NCBI GenBank assembly: GCA_003641695.1 | Contig: QNBL01000125.1 | Location: 1-7,649 of the forward strand | Length of the DNA: 7,649 bases | Direction of reading: 5' to 3' | From: Spirochaetota bacterium | GTDB lineage: Bacteria > Spirochaetota > Spirochaetia > B11-G9 | Shown: in pieces, positions 1-6,108 of the stretch | Layout of the letters: each line of letters begins with the position of its first letter | Numbering within the stretch: the first letter of the stretch is position 1 | The notes under the pieces: model-generated | Database searches by the model: none | Told to the model about the DNA's origin: nothing | What the model saw: the letters and a program-made list of their open reading frames with translations, nothing else | Made by a program: the position numbers and the translations under genes

Positions 1-1
1 A

Positions 2-1444
2 AATAAGCTTATGCTCCTGGACGACTCCCTTGAATTGGGAATTAAAACGGGACTGGTAAAAAAACTTAATGCCAGCAGCAGGGAACTGGAACTGAAAGAA
101 AACCTTGTCTCTCCTAAGGGAAATTTTACCCTTTCTGACGGCAAACTGACTGTCGACCCCCTCAAAGATGCAGTAATATCCTTTAATCCTCCCTTTAACC
201 TTGAGAAAGGCTTTGTATTTGAATACGATGTAACAATCGAAAATATTGACAGAACTCAGCCGCCGGTCCCCTCCCCTCCTCCGGGCCCCCAGCTTGGTTC
301 TCCGGGATCCGTTACGTTCGAAGGGATCACCATAGACGATGCAGCAAGCAAGGTACAGCTGCCAAAGTGGACACCACCACCCAAACCGGAGATAAAGGAT
401 ACCCTTGATGTCCTCAAGCTGAACTCGTCCAGCATGCTTCCAACCCTGAAGGATACTGAAACGCTGCAGCACTTTTCCATCCCTGCCTCGGAACTTGCAG
501 GCACCCTGAACAGCCTGACAATAAACAATGCCAATTCTTTCCGCAGGATTACCATAAAAAACATAAAGGCATACGATCCCTCTGCAAGAGGTGATTTTAC
601 TCCGGCAAATCCTGTTGATAAAGCCGGTGATGCAGTTGTATTTTTAGAGGGAGTTGAGATAAAGCGTCCTGAAAACAGCATAGATGACCTGATAGAAGGT
701 GTTACACTGGAACTGCATAATACAAGTCCCCGGAAAGTCACCCTCAATATTGAACCTGACAGAGAGTACATAAAGAACAGTATTATCTCTTTTGTAGGGA
801 GTTATAACCAGCTGCTAAAAGAAATCCAGATCCTGAGCAGCAACGACTCGTCTGTCATCAGTGAGCTTGACTATCTCTCGGATGATGAAAAAGCAAAAGC
901 AAAAGAGCGCCTTGGTATGTTCCAGGGAGACATAACCTTTTCCCAGATGAAGAACAGACTTCAACAGATTGCCATGGCATCCTACCCTACCTCAAAGGGA
1001 CGGGAACTCAATCTGCTGTCACAAATCGGTATATCAACCAACTCCGGAGGTTTCGGTACAGGAATAGACAGGACAAAACTGCGGGGATACCTGGAGATAG
1101 ATGAAACCAAACTGGATAATCTATTGAAAGATAATATCACTGCCATCAGGGAACTATTCGGCAATGATACCGATCAAGACCTTATTGTGGATACAGGTGC
1201 AGCCTACGCCATGGATAATTATATCGGTGTCTATACAAAAGTAGGAGGGGTAATCGCTTCCAGAATATCCAGCATAGATGGAAGGGTTTCCAGAATAGAC
1301 AATGATATCATAGCAATGAAATCTGACCTCGACAGCAAGGAACAACTCCTCAAAATAAAGTATGGAAAAATGGAAGGTGCTCTCCAAAGCCTTCAGGATA
1401 GTTCAAAAGCAATCGATAATTTCAGTAAGAACAGCAATAAATAA
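2..1444 (+). CDS. fliD: Flagellar filament cap protein FliD (hook-associated protein 2), 5' end missing
   Basis: FliD forms the cap at the distal end of the flagellar filament and guides flagellin folding; in spirochaetes it acts in the periplasm. The reading frame is open to the left edge of the window, so the 480 codons seen are the C-terminal part. Spirochaete FliD is, as I recall, about 660-690 aa, so roughly 200 residues with the FliD_N domain lie upstream, and the ATG at 11 is internal. A FliD_C-type region starts near codon 205 of the visible part with the typical pattern (VFLEGVEIKRPENSIDDLI, then GVTLELHN, then SFVGSYNQLLKEIQ). The C-terminus is a helical, coiled-coil-like stretch rich in Lys, Asp and Ser (about codons 425-480), as expected for the D0 domain. 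Codons about 85-125 form a proline-rich insert (PPVPSPPPGP and WTPPPKPE). The next gene starts 17 nt after the TAA, pointing to one operon. Family assignment is firm. Confidence 0.93.
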   Translation, partial: NKLMLLDDSLELGIKTGLVKKLNASSRELELKENLVSPKGNFTLSDGKLTVDPLKDAVISFNPPFNLEKGFVFEYDVTIENIDRTQPPVPSPPPGPQLGSPGSVTFEGITIDDAASKVQLPKWTPPPKPEIKDTLDVLKLNSSSMLPTLKDTETLQHFSIPASELAGTLNSLTINNANSFRRITIKNIKAYDPSARGDFTPANPVDKAGDAVVFLEGVEIKRPENSIDDLIEGVTLELHNTSPRKVTLNIEPDREYIKNSIISFVGSYNQLLKEIQILSSNDSSVISELDYLSDDEKAKAKERLGMFQGDITFSQMKNRLQQIAMASYPTSKGRELNLLSQIGISTNSGGFGTGIDRTKLRGYLEIDETKLDNLLKDNITAIRELFGNDTDQDLIVDTGAAYAMDNYIGVYTKVGGVIASRISSIDGRVSRIDNDIIAMKSDLDSKEQLLKIKYGKMEGALQSLQDSSKAIDNFSKNSNK

Positions 1445-1461
1445 ATACCGGAGCAAGCTTA

Positions 1462-2352
1462 ATGAAAATTTCTGTAAACAGCACCCCACTTGATGTTACT
1501 TTTGAAAAAGAAAAGTACCTTGAAGAAATCCTCCCTCAGATTGATAACTGGCTGTCAGAGTCAAAAATGTACTTGAAGGAACTTCTCATAGATGGGAAAC
1601 ATGCAAGAATTGACTTACCTGAAAAGTGGGGGAAACGGGAGATCGAATCCGTGAAAGAGCTTGATATTATAGCTGTATCACATTTAGAGAAGTATGTAGA
1701 AGATCTGCAGGTTATTTATCAGTATATTTCCATGCTGGATAAGGCTGCTGAAACAGGGAATATTACCCTCTGCAGAGATCTTCTTAAGGACAGAGAAATA
1801 ATAGCCGGCTCATTGGATTATTTCTTTTCCCAGGGGGAGGAAAAGCTTTACTCCAAACAGTTTTTAGAACTGACAGAAAGTGAAGACAGCCTCAAAAACA
1901 CTGAACTCAAGGAACTTCTTGACAAGACATCCTTCCTCCTTCAAAAAAAGGTTCAGGAGGTAACAACCCCTGTTAAAACACTGACAACAACTGCTGCAGC
2001 TTTAAGAGAGCTTATTCCCGGTATTTCCGATGTCTCAATTCTCCTTCAAACGGGAAAAGACAAGGAAGCTTTTAATGCAGTACTTGCCTTCATAGAACTG
2101 TCTCAAACCATAGTTAGGGTGCTCGCTATCCTTAAAGAAGATATAAACAGCCCCGATTTTAGCAGCATTACATCAGGGGATGAAAATCTGGACAGTTTCT
2201 ACACAGGATTTAACAAAGTACTAAAAGAACTTGCCGAAGCCTTTGATTCTTCCGATACTGTACTTATAGGAGATCTCCTTGAATATGAGATAGTACCCAA
2301 AATTGACACGCTTCTGGGGTTTATCTCATTAATAGAAAACAATCAGGAGTAA
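1462..2352 (+). CDS. Conserved-looking helical protein of unknown function, downstream of fliD
   Basis: I do not recognise the function of this 296-aa protein. The start is the ATG at 1462, with GGAG (1450-1453) 8 nt upstream. There is no signal peptide or membrane segment, so it should be cytoplasmic. Residues 1-50 look like a small beta-containing module (ISVNSTPLDVTF, then a helix, then LKELLIDGKHARIDL); the rest is almost entirely predicted helix. Three stretches (about 91-124, 194-225 and 257-291) share a loose helical-hairpin pattern, an acidic turn followed by a leucine-rich helix pair; the first and third both contain DLL followed by an acidic residue and Ile. It lies 17 nt after fliD, where many bacteria carry the flagellin chaperone gene fliS, and its stop overlaps the ribosome binding site of the PilZ gene. 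An export-chaperone or assembly role is a guess from position and helical content only. That it is a real gene is nearly certain; the role is open. Confidence 0.85.
   Translation: MKISVNSTPLDVTFEKEKYLEEILPQIDNWLSESKMYLKELLIDGKHARIDLPEKWGKREIESVKELDIIAVSHLEKYVEDLQVIYQYISMLDKAAETGNITLCRDLLKDREIIAGSLDYFFSQGEEKLYSKQFLELTESEDSLKNTELKELLDKTSFLLQKKVQEVTTPVKTLTTTAAALRELIPGISDVSILLQTGKDKEAFNAVLAFIELSQTIVRVLAILKEDINSPDFSSITSGDENLDSFYTGFNKVLKELAEAFDSSDTVLIGDLLEYEIVPKIDTLLGFISLIENNQE
2345..2349 (+). promoter_or_regulatory. Ribosome binding site AGGAG fixing the GTG start at 2356
   Basis: AGGAG lies at the very end of the upstream gene, directly before the TAA at 2350-2352, and is followed 6 nt later by GTG (2356). 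No ATG in this frame precedes the membrane segment, so this site supports GTG as the start and implies translational coupling to the upstream gene. Confidence 0.75.
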
Positions 2353-2355
2353 AAA

Positions 2356-3462
2356 GTGTTTTATCTTCTAGCAACTACAATTCCAACAATCAAAAAAGGT
2401 AATACAACCTCTATCTATGTAGGCATTGGACTGCTTGTTGCATTTTTTGCATTCATTATTCTAAGCGGAAGATCCTCAACCAATTCAATGAGCAGAAGGT
2501 CAACATCTTCAAGAAGTTCTTCCGGAAGCAGAGGAACCTATAAAAAGAAGGTTTTTAGAAAGAGAGCTGCTGCTTTAGGGTTTACGAAAGCAGAGATACG
2601 TACCCTGGAATTCCTGATTAAGCTCTATAAAGTCAAGTATCCATATAACCTTTTAAGGAATACCGATACGCTTAACTCCACCCTGCATAAAGCTCTTACC
2701 CGGGTAGAGGAAGATATCGCAGATCCAAACGTAAAGGAAGGGCAGAAACTTATCCTTTACCGAATCAAACAAAAGGTAGAGCTGAACTCCGAAAAAAAAC
2801 AGATTATGACGGGGACCAAGCAGCTCAAACCAGGTCAGAAATTGAATATTTCAACCCCCGGCGGTATAAGATACCATTCCATGGTTACCTCAAACCTGAG
2901 CAACTATCTGGGAGCGAAGATCCCTGCTGATGAACATGGAAATCAGATCCGATGGCGGAAAGGGACAAAGGTACAGGTCTTTTTCTGGAAGAGCAACGGT
3001 CAGGGTTATTCATTCAACTCCAAAGTTTCCGGTTACAATAATATAAGGGGGATCCCTTCTCTTTTCCTGCAGCACTCCAAGAGTATACATCAGGCACAGC
3101 AGAGACGATTCAGGAGGAAGCAGCTCGATAAACCCGCATACATGTATGCAATAAGGATTATAACCACCGGGTTTGGTAAAAATCAGCAGAGAAAAGCGAT
3201 TGTAGATACAAAAAGCGGAGCTCTTGCAACAATTCTTGATGTATCTGCAGGAGGCTGCTCATTAAGGAGCACCTACCCCCTCGGACAGGGGGAGCTTATG
3301 AAGCTTGAGTTCGAAACCGTACACGGTCAAAAAGTTTACGCCTTCGGGAAAGTAAAGTCTGTTGCAAGAATCAGACCTGTCGGAGGAATAATGCATGTCC
3401 AGTTTACAAAGGTTACCAGGGAAAATATTAACAAAATAAATGCCTATATCTATGATCTATAA
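2356..3462 (+). CDS. Membrane-anchored YcgR-like PilZ protein (c-di-GMP receptor)
   Basis: This 368-aa protein probably senses cyclic di-GMP and passes the signal to motility or the cell envelope. The start is GTG (2356) with AGGAG 6 nt upstream. Residues 19-37 form one hydrophobic membrane segment (IYVGIGLLVAFFAFIIL). Next comes a Ser/Arg-rich linker (38-60), a basic stretch (62-70) and a helical region (about 75-145). Residues about 155-248 resemble the N-terminal barrel of YcgR-type proteins. The PilZ domain (about 249-362) has both ligand motifs: RxxxR as R250-R254 (RRFRR) and DxSxxG as D295-S297-G300 (DVSAGG). About 40 residues separate the motifs, more than usual, because of an insertion around 266-288 (RIITTGFGKNQQ). 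Intact motifs predict real c-di-GMP binding. Location beside fliD and upstream of an HD-GYP gene supports a motility role. YcgR itself is soluble, so the N-terminal anchor is a difference from it. The partner protein cannot be read from the sequence. Confidence 0.88.
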   Translation: MFYLLATTIPTIKKGNTTSIYVGIGLLVAFFAFIILSGRSSTNSMSRRSTSSRSSSGSRGTYKKKVFRKRAAALGFTKAEIRTLEFLIKLYKVKYPYNLLRNTDTLNSTLHKALTRVEEDIADPNVKEGQKLILYRIKQKVELNSEKKQIMTGTKQLKPGQKLNISTPGGIRYHSMVTSNLSNYLGAKIPADEHGNQIRWRKGTKVQVFFWKSNGQGYSFNSKVSGYNNIRGIPSLFLQHSKSIHQAQQRRFRRKQLDKPAYMYAIRIITTGFGKNQQRKAIVDTKSGALATILDVSAGGCSLRSTYPLGQGELMKLEFETVHGQKVYAFGKVKSVARIRPVGGIMHVQFTKVTRENINKINAYIYDL

Positions 3463-3471
3463 GCTTTATTG

Positions 3472-3500
3472 TTGACGATTTACCTTTTTTCTCATATAAG
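3472..3500 (+). promoter_or_regulatory. Sigma70-type promoter inside the cluster (TTGACG - 17 bp - TATAAG)
   Basis: The -35 box TTGACG (3472-3477) matches 5 of 6 consensus bases and the -10 box TATAAG (3495-3500) 4 of 6, with the ideal 17-bp spacer, in the only sizeable intergenic gap of the window (3463-3506). It would start transcription around 3506-3508, at the ATG of the 89-aa gene, and drive that gene plus tsaE, tsaB and the HD-GYP gene independently of the flagellar genes upstream. This is a sequence match only; AT-rich gaps can give chance matches, but the strength, spacing and position argue for a real site. Confidence 0.6.
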
Positions 3501-3506
3501 TACTAT

Positions 3507-3776
3507 ATGGACTTATTAGAGATAAGAAATATTCTTAAAAAAGACATTCCGCTGCATTATAGAGAAGAGTTTTCCGGTCTTGCTGTTTTTGCAGATAAAA
3601 GGTTCTCAAATAATGTGGAGATCCCTTTTGATTTCTCCCTGGAGCACAATGCCCTTGGAAACAAGGATATTACTGTTACCATAAAGAGAGAGGATCTGGA
3701 CTATCCCCTTCTTCCTATAAAGGATTCCATTCAAAAGCACCTTCTAGCCCTTGATAATAAAAGGAAAATACGCTGA
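3507..3776 (+). CDS. Small protein of unknown function upstream of tsaE (89 aa)
   Basis: I do not recognise this short soluble protein. It has no signal peptide, membrane segment or cysteine. The first 30 residues look helical and the middle beta-rich (VEIPFDFSLE, DITVTIKRED), ending in a basic C-terminus (DNKRKIR). The start is the ATG at 3507; no other ATG, GTG or TTG lies in frame between it and the end of the PilZ gene, and no Shine-Dalgarno precedes it. The promoter at 3472-3500 would place the mRNA start on this ATG, so leaderless translation is plausible. Its TGA (3774-3776) overlaps the CTG start of tsaE by 3 nt. I recall a small hypothetical gene in the same place in treponemes, which, with the tight overlap, supports a real gene. 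Confidence 0.75.
   Translation: MDLLEIRNILKKDIPLHYREEFSGLAVFADKRFSNNVEIPFDFSLEHNALGNKDITVTIKREDLDYPLLPIKDSIQKHLLALDNKRKIR
3761..3765 (+). promoter_or_regulatory. Ribosome binding site of tsaE (AAGGA), which decides the CTG start
   Basis: AAGGA near the end of the 89-aa gene is followed 7 nt later by CTG (3773). The tsaE frame has a stop (TAA) at 3758-3760, so translation must begin after that; the only codons between are AAG, GAA, AAT, ACG and CTG. CTG has the best spacing and a CTGA overlap with the upstream stop codon. Confidence 0.65.
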
Positions 3777-4195
3777 AAACCTTTATCACAAATAGTGCAG
3801 AAGAAACAATCAAAGCAGGGGAAGAGATAGGGGCAGCATTAATTCCAGGAGACGTACTTTCTCTCCATGGTACTCTGGGGGCAGGGAAAACGACCTTTGT
3901 AAAGGGAATTGCCAAAGCCCTTGGGATACATGAAACCATAACAAGCCCTTCTTTTACCATTATTTCAGAGTACAGCGGAGATCTTTCTCTCTACCATATG
4001 GATCTCTACCGCATTGACAGTGCAGAAGAATTTGAAATGATTGGCCCCGAGGAAATGCTTGACGGGACTGGAATCTCTGTGGTGGAGTGGGCTGAAAAAG
4101 CGGGAGATTTCTTTCCTGAACGGACTATGGCGGTAACCTTTTCCATAGAAGAAGGGGGGAAAAGAAAAATAACCATTGAGGGTACAAAATGGTAA
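3773..4195 (+). CDS. tsaE: tRNA t6A37 biosynthesis ATPase TsaE (YjeE), apparent CTG start
   Basis: TsaE is the small ATPase that works with TsaB and TsaD to attach threonylcarbamoyl to A37 of ANN-decoding tRNAs in the cytoplasm. Read from CTG (3773) the protein has 140 aa, the usual length. It contains Walker A GTLGAGKT (residues 33-40), the family motif TSPSFT (57-62), HMDLYR with the Walker B-type Asp77, and VVEW (103-106). The N-terminal part before the P-loop (ITNSAEET...GEEIGAALIPGD) also matches the family layout. The first in-frame ATG (3998) is Met76, which would leave a 65-aa fragment without the ATP site, so that start is rejected. The frame is closed upstream by TAA at 3758. The gene overlaps the 89-aa gene (CTGA) and ends 7 nt inside tsaB. 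Alternatives are an ACG start at 3770 or a base error turning ATGA into CTGA. Function is certain; the exact initiator is likely. Confidence 0.92.
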   Translation: MKTFITNSAEETIKAGEEIGAALIPGDVLSLHGTLGAGKTTFVKGIAKALGIHETITSPSFTIISEYSGDLSLYHMDLYRIDSAEEFEMIGPEEMLDGTGISVVEWAEKAGDFFPERTMAVTFSIEEGGKRKITIEGTKW

Positions 4196-4848
4196 CTTTT
4201 CTGGCCTTCGATACTTCCTCTCGGGACCTCAGTATTGCATTAAAGACCGAGACAGGCCTTTTTGAAAAGTTTATCTCCCAGGGATTCAAACACTCCGAAA
4301 ACCTGGCTGGTGAAATAAAGAGTCTTGTTGCAACAGCGGGAATGAGTATGGATATGCTGGACCTGATAGTCTGTGCAGAAGGGCCGGGTTCTTTTACCGG
4401 TTTGAGAATAGGTATGGCAACGGCTAAAGGGATCTCCTTTTCACTGGGGATTCCCATGGTAGCTGTACCCACACTTGATGCCATGGCCTTTGGTTTTGAT
4501 TTTTTTGACGGAGTTGTCGTTCCTGTTATCGATGCAAGAAAAAAAAGGTTTTATACGGCACTTTACCGTAAAGGGAAGCGAATAACCGATTATCTTGATA
4601 TTTCTGCAGAAGATATGACCGAAAATCTTGCGCATTACAAAAAGATTCTGCTGACTGGCCCCGATGCAGTTCTTTTTAATACAAAATCAGAAGAAAAATA
4701 CATTCTGAATCCTGCAGCTAACAGAGCTAATGCCCGGTTCCTTATTGAACTCGGCCTGGAAAAGTATAAACGAGAAGGTTCTGCCCCCGACGGACTTGGA
4801 CCTCTGTACTTAAGAAAGAGTGAAGCAGAGATTGGAATAACACGATGA
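4189..4848 (+). CDS. tsaB: tRNA t6A37 biosynthesis protein TsaB (YeaZ)
   Basis: TsaB is the inactive ASKHA-fold paralogue of TsaD that scaffolds the TsaB-TsaD-TsaE complex making t6A37 in tRNA. The 219 aa fit the family (E. coli about 231). The N-terminus FLAFDTSSRDLSIAL is the typical first strand pair; H35-S36-E37 (KHSENL) matches the conserved HSE position; AEGPGSFTGLRIG (63-75) is the family signature; VIDARKKRFYTALY (113-126) and the C-terminal PLYLRKSEAEI are also characteristic. The ATG at 4189 has GAGGG (4178-4182) 6 nt upstream and overlaps the end of tsaE by 7 nt, so the two proteins of one complex are translationally coupled. The third partner, tsaD, is not in the window. The TGA overlaps the next ATG. 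Confidence 0.96.
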   Translation: MVTFLAFDTSSRDLSIALKTETGLFEKFISQGFKHSENLAGEIKSLVATAGMSMDMLDLIVCAEGPGSFTGLRIGMATAKGISFSLGIPMVAVPTLDAMAFGFDFFDGVVVPVIDARKKRFYTALYRKGKRITDYLDISAEDMTENLAHYKKILLTGPDAVLFNTKSEEKYILNPAANRANARFLIELGLEKYKREGSAPDGLGPLYLRKSEAEIGITR

Positions 4849-5897
4849 AACCCGGAATCGGCGAACCAGAAGGACTTGAACTTCTCTCTTCTCAACTATC
4901 AGATTCCACGATAAACACCTCAATTCCCAAAGGGCTCAGAACAGGGTTGAAGTCAAGTTTGATCCCTGCAGTTATCCTTGACAAGAAACTAAACATTCTC
5001 TGGGAAAATAAAAAGTATAAAGAGCTCTTTGTCAATAAGAAACGGGCACTGCCGGTCAATCTGGTTTCTGATTTCACCCCCTTTATCGACACGCAAAAAC
5101 TCGGCAGCATTATATCATCTATTTCCAGTCCGGAAAAAGGATATTCATACAAAGGACGTTTGGAATCAAAAAACAGGAACAGGATTACTGTAATCGTGAA
5201 TATCATGATCACTCCGTTGTTCAAAGCGGGAGAAACCGGGAATCCTTCATACTACAGTGCACTTTTCGATGATATAACCAAAGAACACAATGCCATGCTT
5301 GAGAATACATTTTTAAGCCTCCTGGAGGCTTCAAAACTCAAGGATAATGATACAGGGAACCACATAAAACGTGTTGGAGAGTATTCAAGATTTCTATCTG
5401 AACAACTTTTTGGCAAAGCAGGGTATGATGAGGTCAACAGAGAGTTTATCGAAAACATCCACTTTCTTGCTCCAATGCATGATGTGGGAAAAATTGGAAC
5501 CCCTGATGACATTCTGAATAAAGAAGGCCCGCTGGATGATAAAGAGTGGGCAATCATGAAGGAACATACCAAGAATGGTGCATACATACTTCAGGCATAT
5601 CCTGACCCCATGGCAAAAGATATTGCTGTCTTCCATCATGAGAAATGGGATGGTTCAGGATATCCTTTCGGAATAGCTGAGTCTCAAATCCCCCTGGCTG
5701 CCAGAATAGTCGCCATGGCTGATGTGTACGATGCACTACGGATGAAAAGAAGTTATAAAGAACCGTTTACCCATGCAGAGAGCGTATCGATAATACGAAA
5801 GGGTTCCGGGATTCACTTTGATCCGGATATGATTGAGATATTTATAAATATCGAGAACTCATTCAACAATATTTTTGAAAGCCTTAAGGATTTTTAA
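4845..5897 (+). CDS. PAS-like plus HD-GYP cyclic di-GMP phosphodiesterase
   Basis: The C-terminal half (about 152-335) is an HD-GYP domain, which hydrolyses c-di-GMP at a metal centre. All usual motifs are visible: H173 (NHIKRV), H212-D213 (MHDVGK), IGTPDDILNK (217-226), H241 in HTKNGAYIL, HHEKWDGSGYP (264-274) carrying the GYP triad, and IPLAARIVAMADVYDAL (282-298) with D293. An active enzyme is therefore expected. Residues about 35-145 look like a PAS-type sensor (AVILDKKLNILWENKKYKELF, later ALFDDITKEH, a common PAS ending) and connect to the HD part through a short helix. There is no membrane segment, so the protein should be cytoplasmic. The signal bound by the PAS part is unknown. The ATG at 4845 overlaps the tsaB stop as ATGA, with GGAA 7 nt upstream. 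The 3' end overlaps the end of convergent csrA by 14 bp. With the PilZ protein upstream it gives the cluster both a c-di-GMP sink and a receptor. Confidence 0.93.
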   Translation: MKPGIGEPEGLELLSSQLSDSTINTSIPKGLRTGLKSSLIPAVILDKKLNILWENKKYKELFVNKKRALPVNLVSDFTPFIDTQKLGSIISSISSPEKGYSYKGRLESKNRNRITVIVNIMITPLFKAGETGNPSYYSALFDDITKEHNAMLENTFLSLLEASKLKDNDTGNHIKRVGEYSRFLSEQLFGKAGYDEVNREFIENIHFLAPMHDVGKIGTPDDILNKEGPLDDKEWAIMKEHTKNGAYILQAYPDPMAKDIAVFHHEKWDGSGYPFGIAESQIPLAARIVAMADVYDALRMKRSYKEPFTHAESVSIIRKGSGIHFDPDMIEIFINIENSFNNIFESLKDF

Positions 5898-6108
5898 AGA
5901 TATCTATCTCAGGCAGGACTGAACCTGACTTGACGGCTTCCTTGTTTGCTTCCTGAATGGCAAGATAGACCTCCTGCCTGAATACCTTGACAGAACGGGG
6001 AGCTTTTATGCCCAGTTTTATTTGATCCCCCTTTATCTCTACAACAGAAACTTCAATGTTATCATTAATAATGATGCTTTCGTTTTTCTTTCTGGAAAGT
6101 ATCAGCAT
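5884..6108 (-). CDS. csrA: Carbon storage / flagellin translational regulator CsrA
   Basis: CsrA is a dimeric RNA-binding protein that recognises GGA motifs in mRNA leaders and usually blocks translation; in FliW-containing bacteria a main target is flagellin mRNA. The 74-aa protein fits throughout: MLILSRKKNE at the N-terminus (L4, R6), KGDQIKLGI in the middle, and V42, R44 and E46 in the RNA-binding strand. Position 43, His in E. coli and B. subtilis, is Phe here. The C-terminal helix is longer than in E. coli (61 aa) and like B. subtilis (74 aa), as expected for a CsrA bound by FliW. The ATG (6108-6106) has AAAGGA 6 nt upstream; start codon and part of that site are caught in a hairpin (6094-6117). 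It overlaps fliW by 7 nt and its end overlaps the HD-GYP gene. Confidence 0.96.
   Translation of the reverse strand: MLILSRKKNESIIINDNIEVSVVEIKGDQIKLGIKAPRSVKVFRQEVYLAIQEANKEAVKSGSVLPEIDIFKNP

Noticed and set aside
256..771. 171-aa open frame on the - strand inside fliD
   Set aside because: It is antisense to a clear FliD frame, its product is low-complexity Ser/Val/Gly-rich with no recognisable domain, and no Shine-Dalgarno or operon context supports it.
3461..3490. Intrinsic terminator after the PilZ gene (AAGCTT followed later by TTTTTT)
   Set aside because: AAGCTT is only a 6-bp palindrome with no loop, far from the T-run, and the T-run sits between the -35 and -10 boxes of the promoter. 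No stable GC-rich stem is present.
3998..4195. A separate 65-aa gene starting at the ATG at 3998
   Set aside because: This is the C-terminal half of tsaE. The Walker A motif and N-terminal domain lie upstream in the same open frame without any stop, so it is neither a separate gene nor a truncated pseudogene.
4125..4484. 119-aa open frame on the - strand across the tsaE-tsaB junction
   Set aside because: Both + strand genes are firmly identified here, and the antisense product shows no domain or start signals.
5909..5928. TCAGG / CCTGA inverted repeat after the HD-GYP gene as a + strand terminator
   Set aside because: The stem is only 5 bp, lies inside csrA codons and has no T-run after it.
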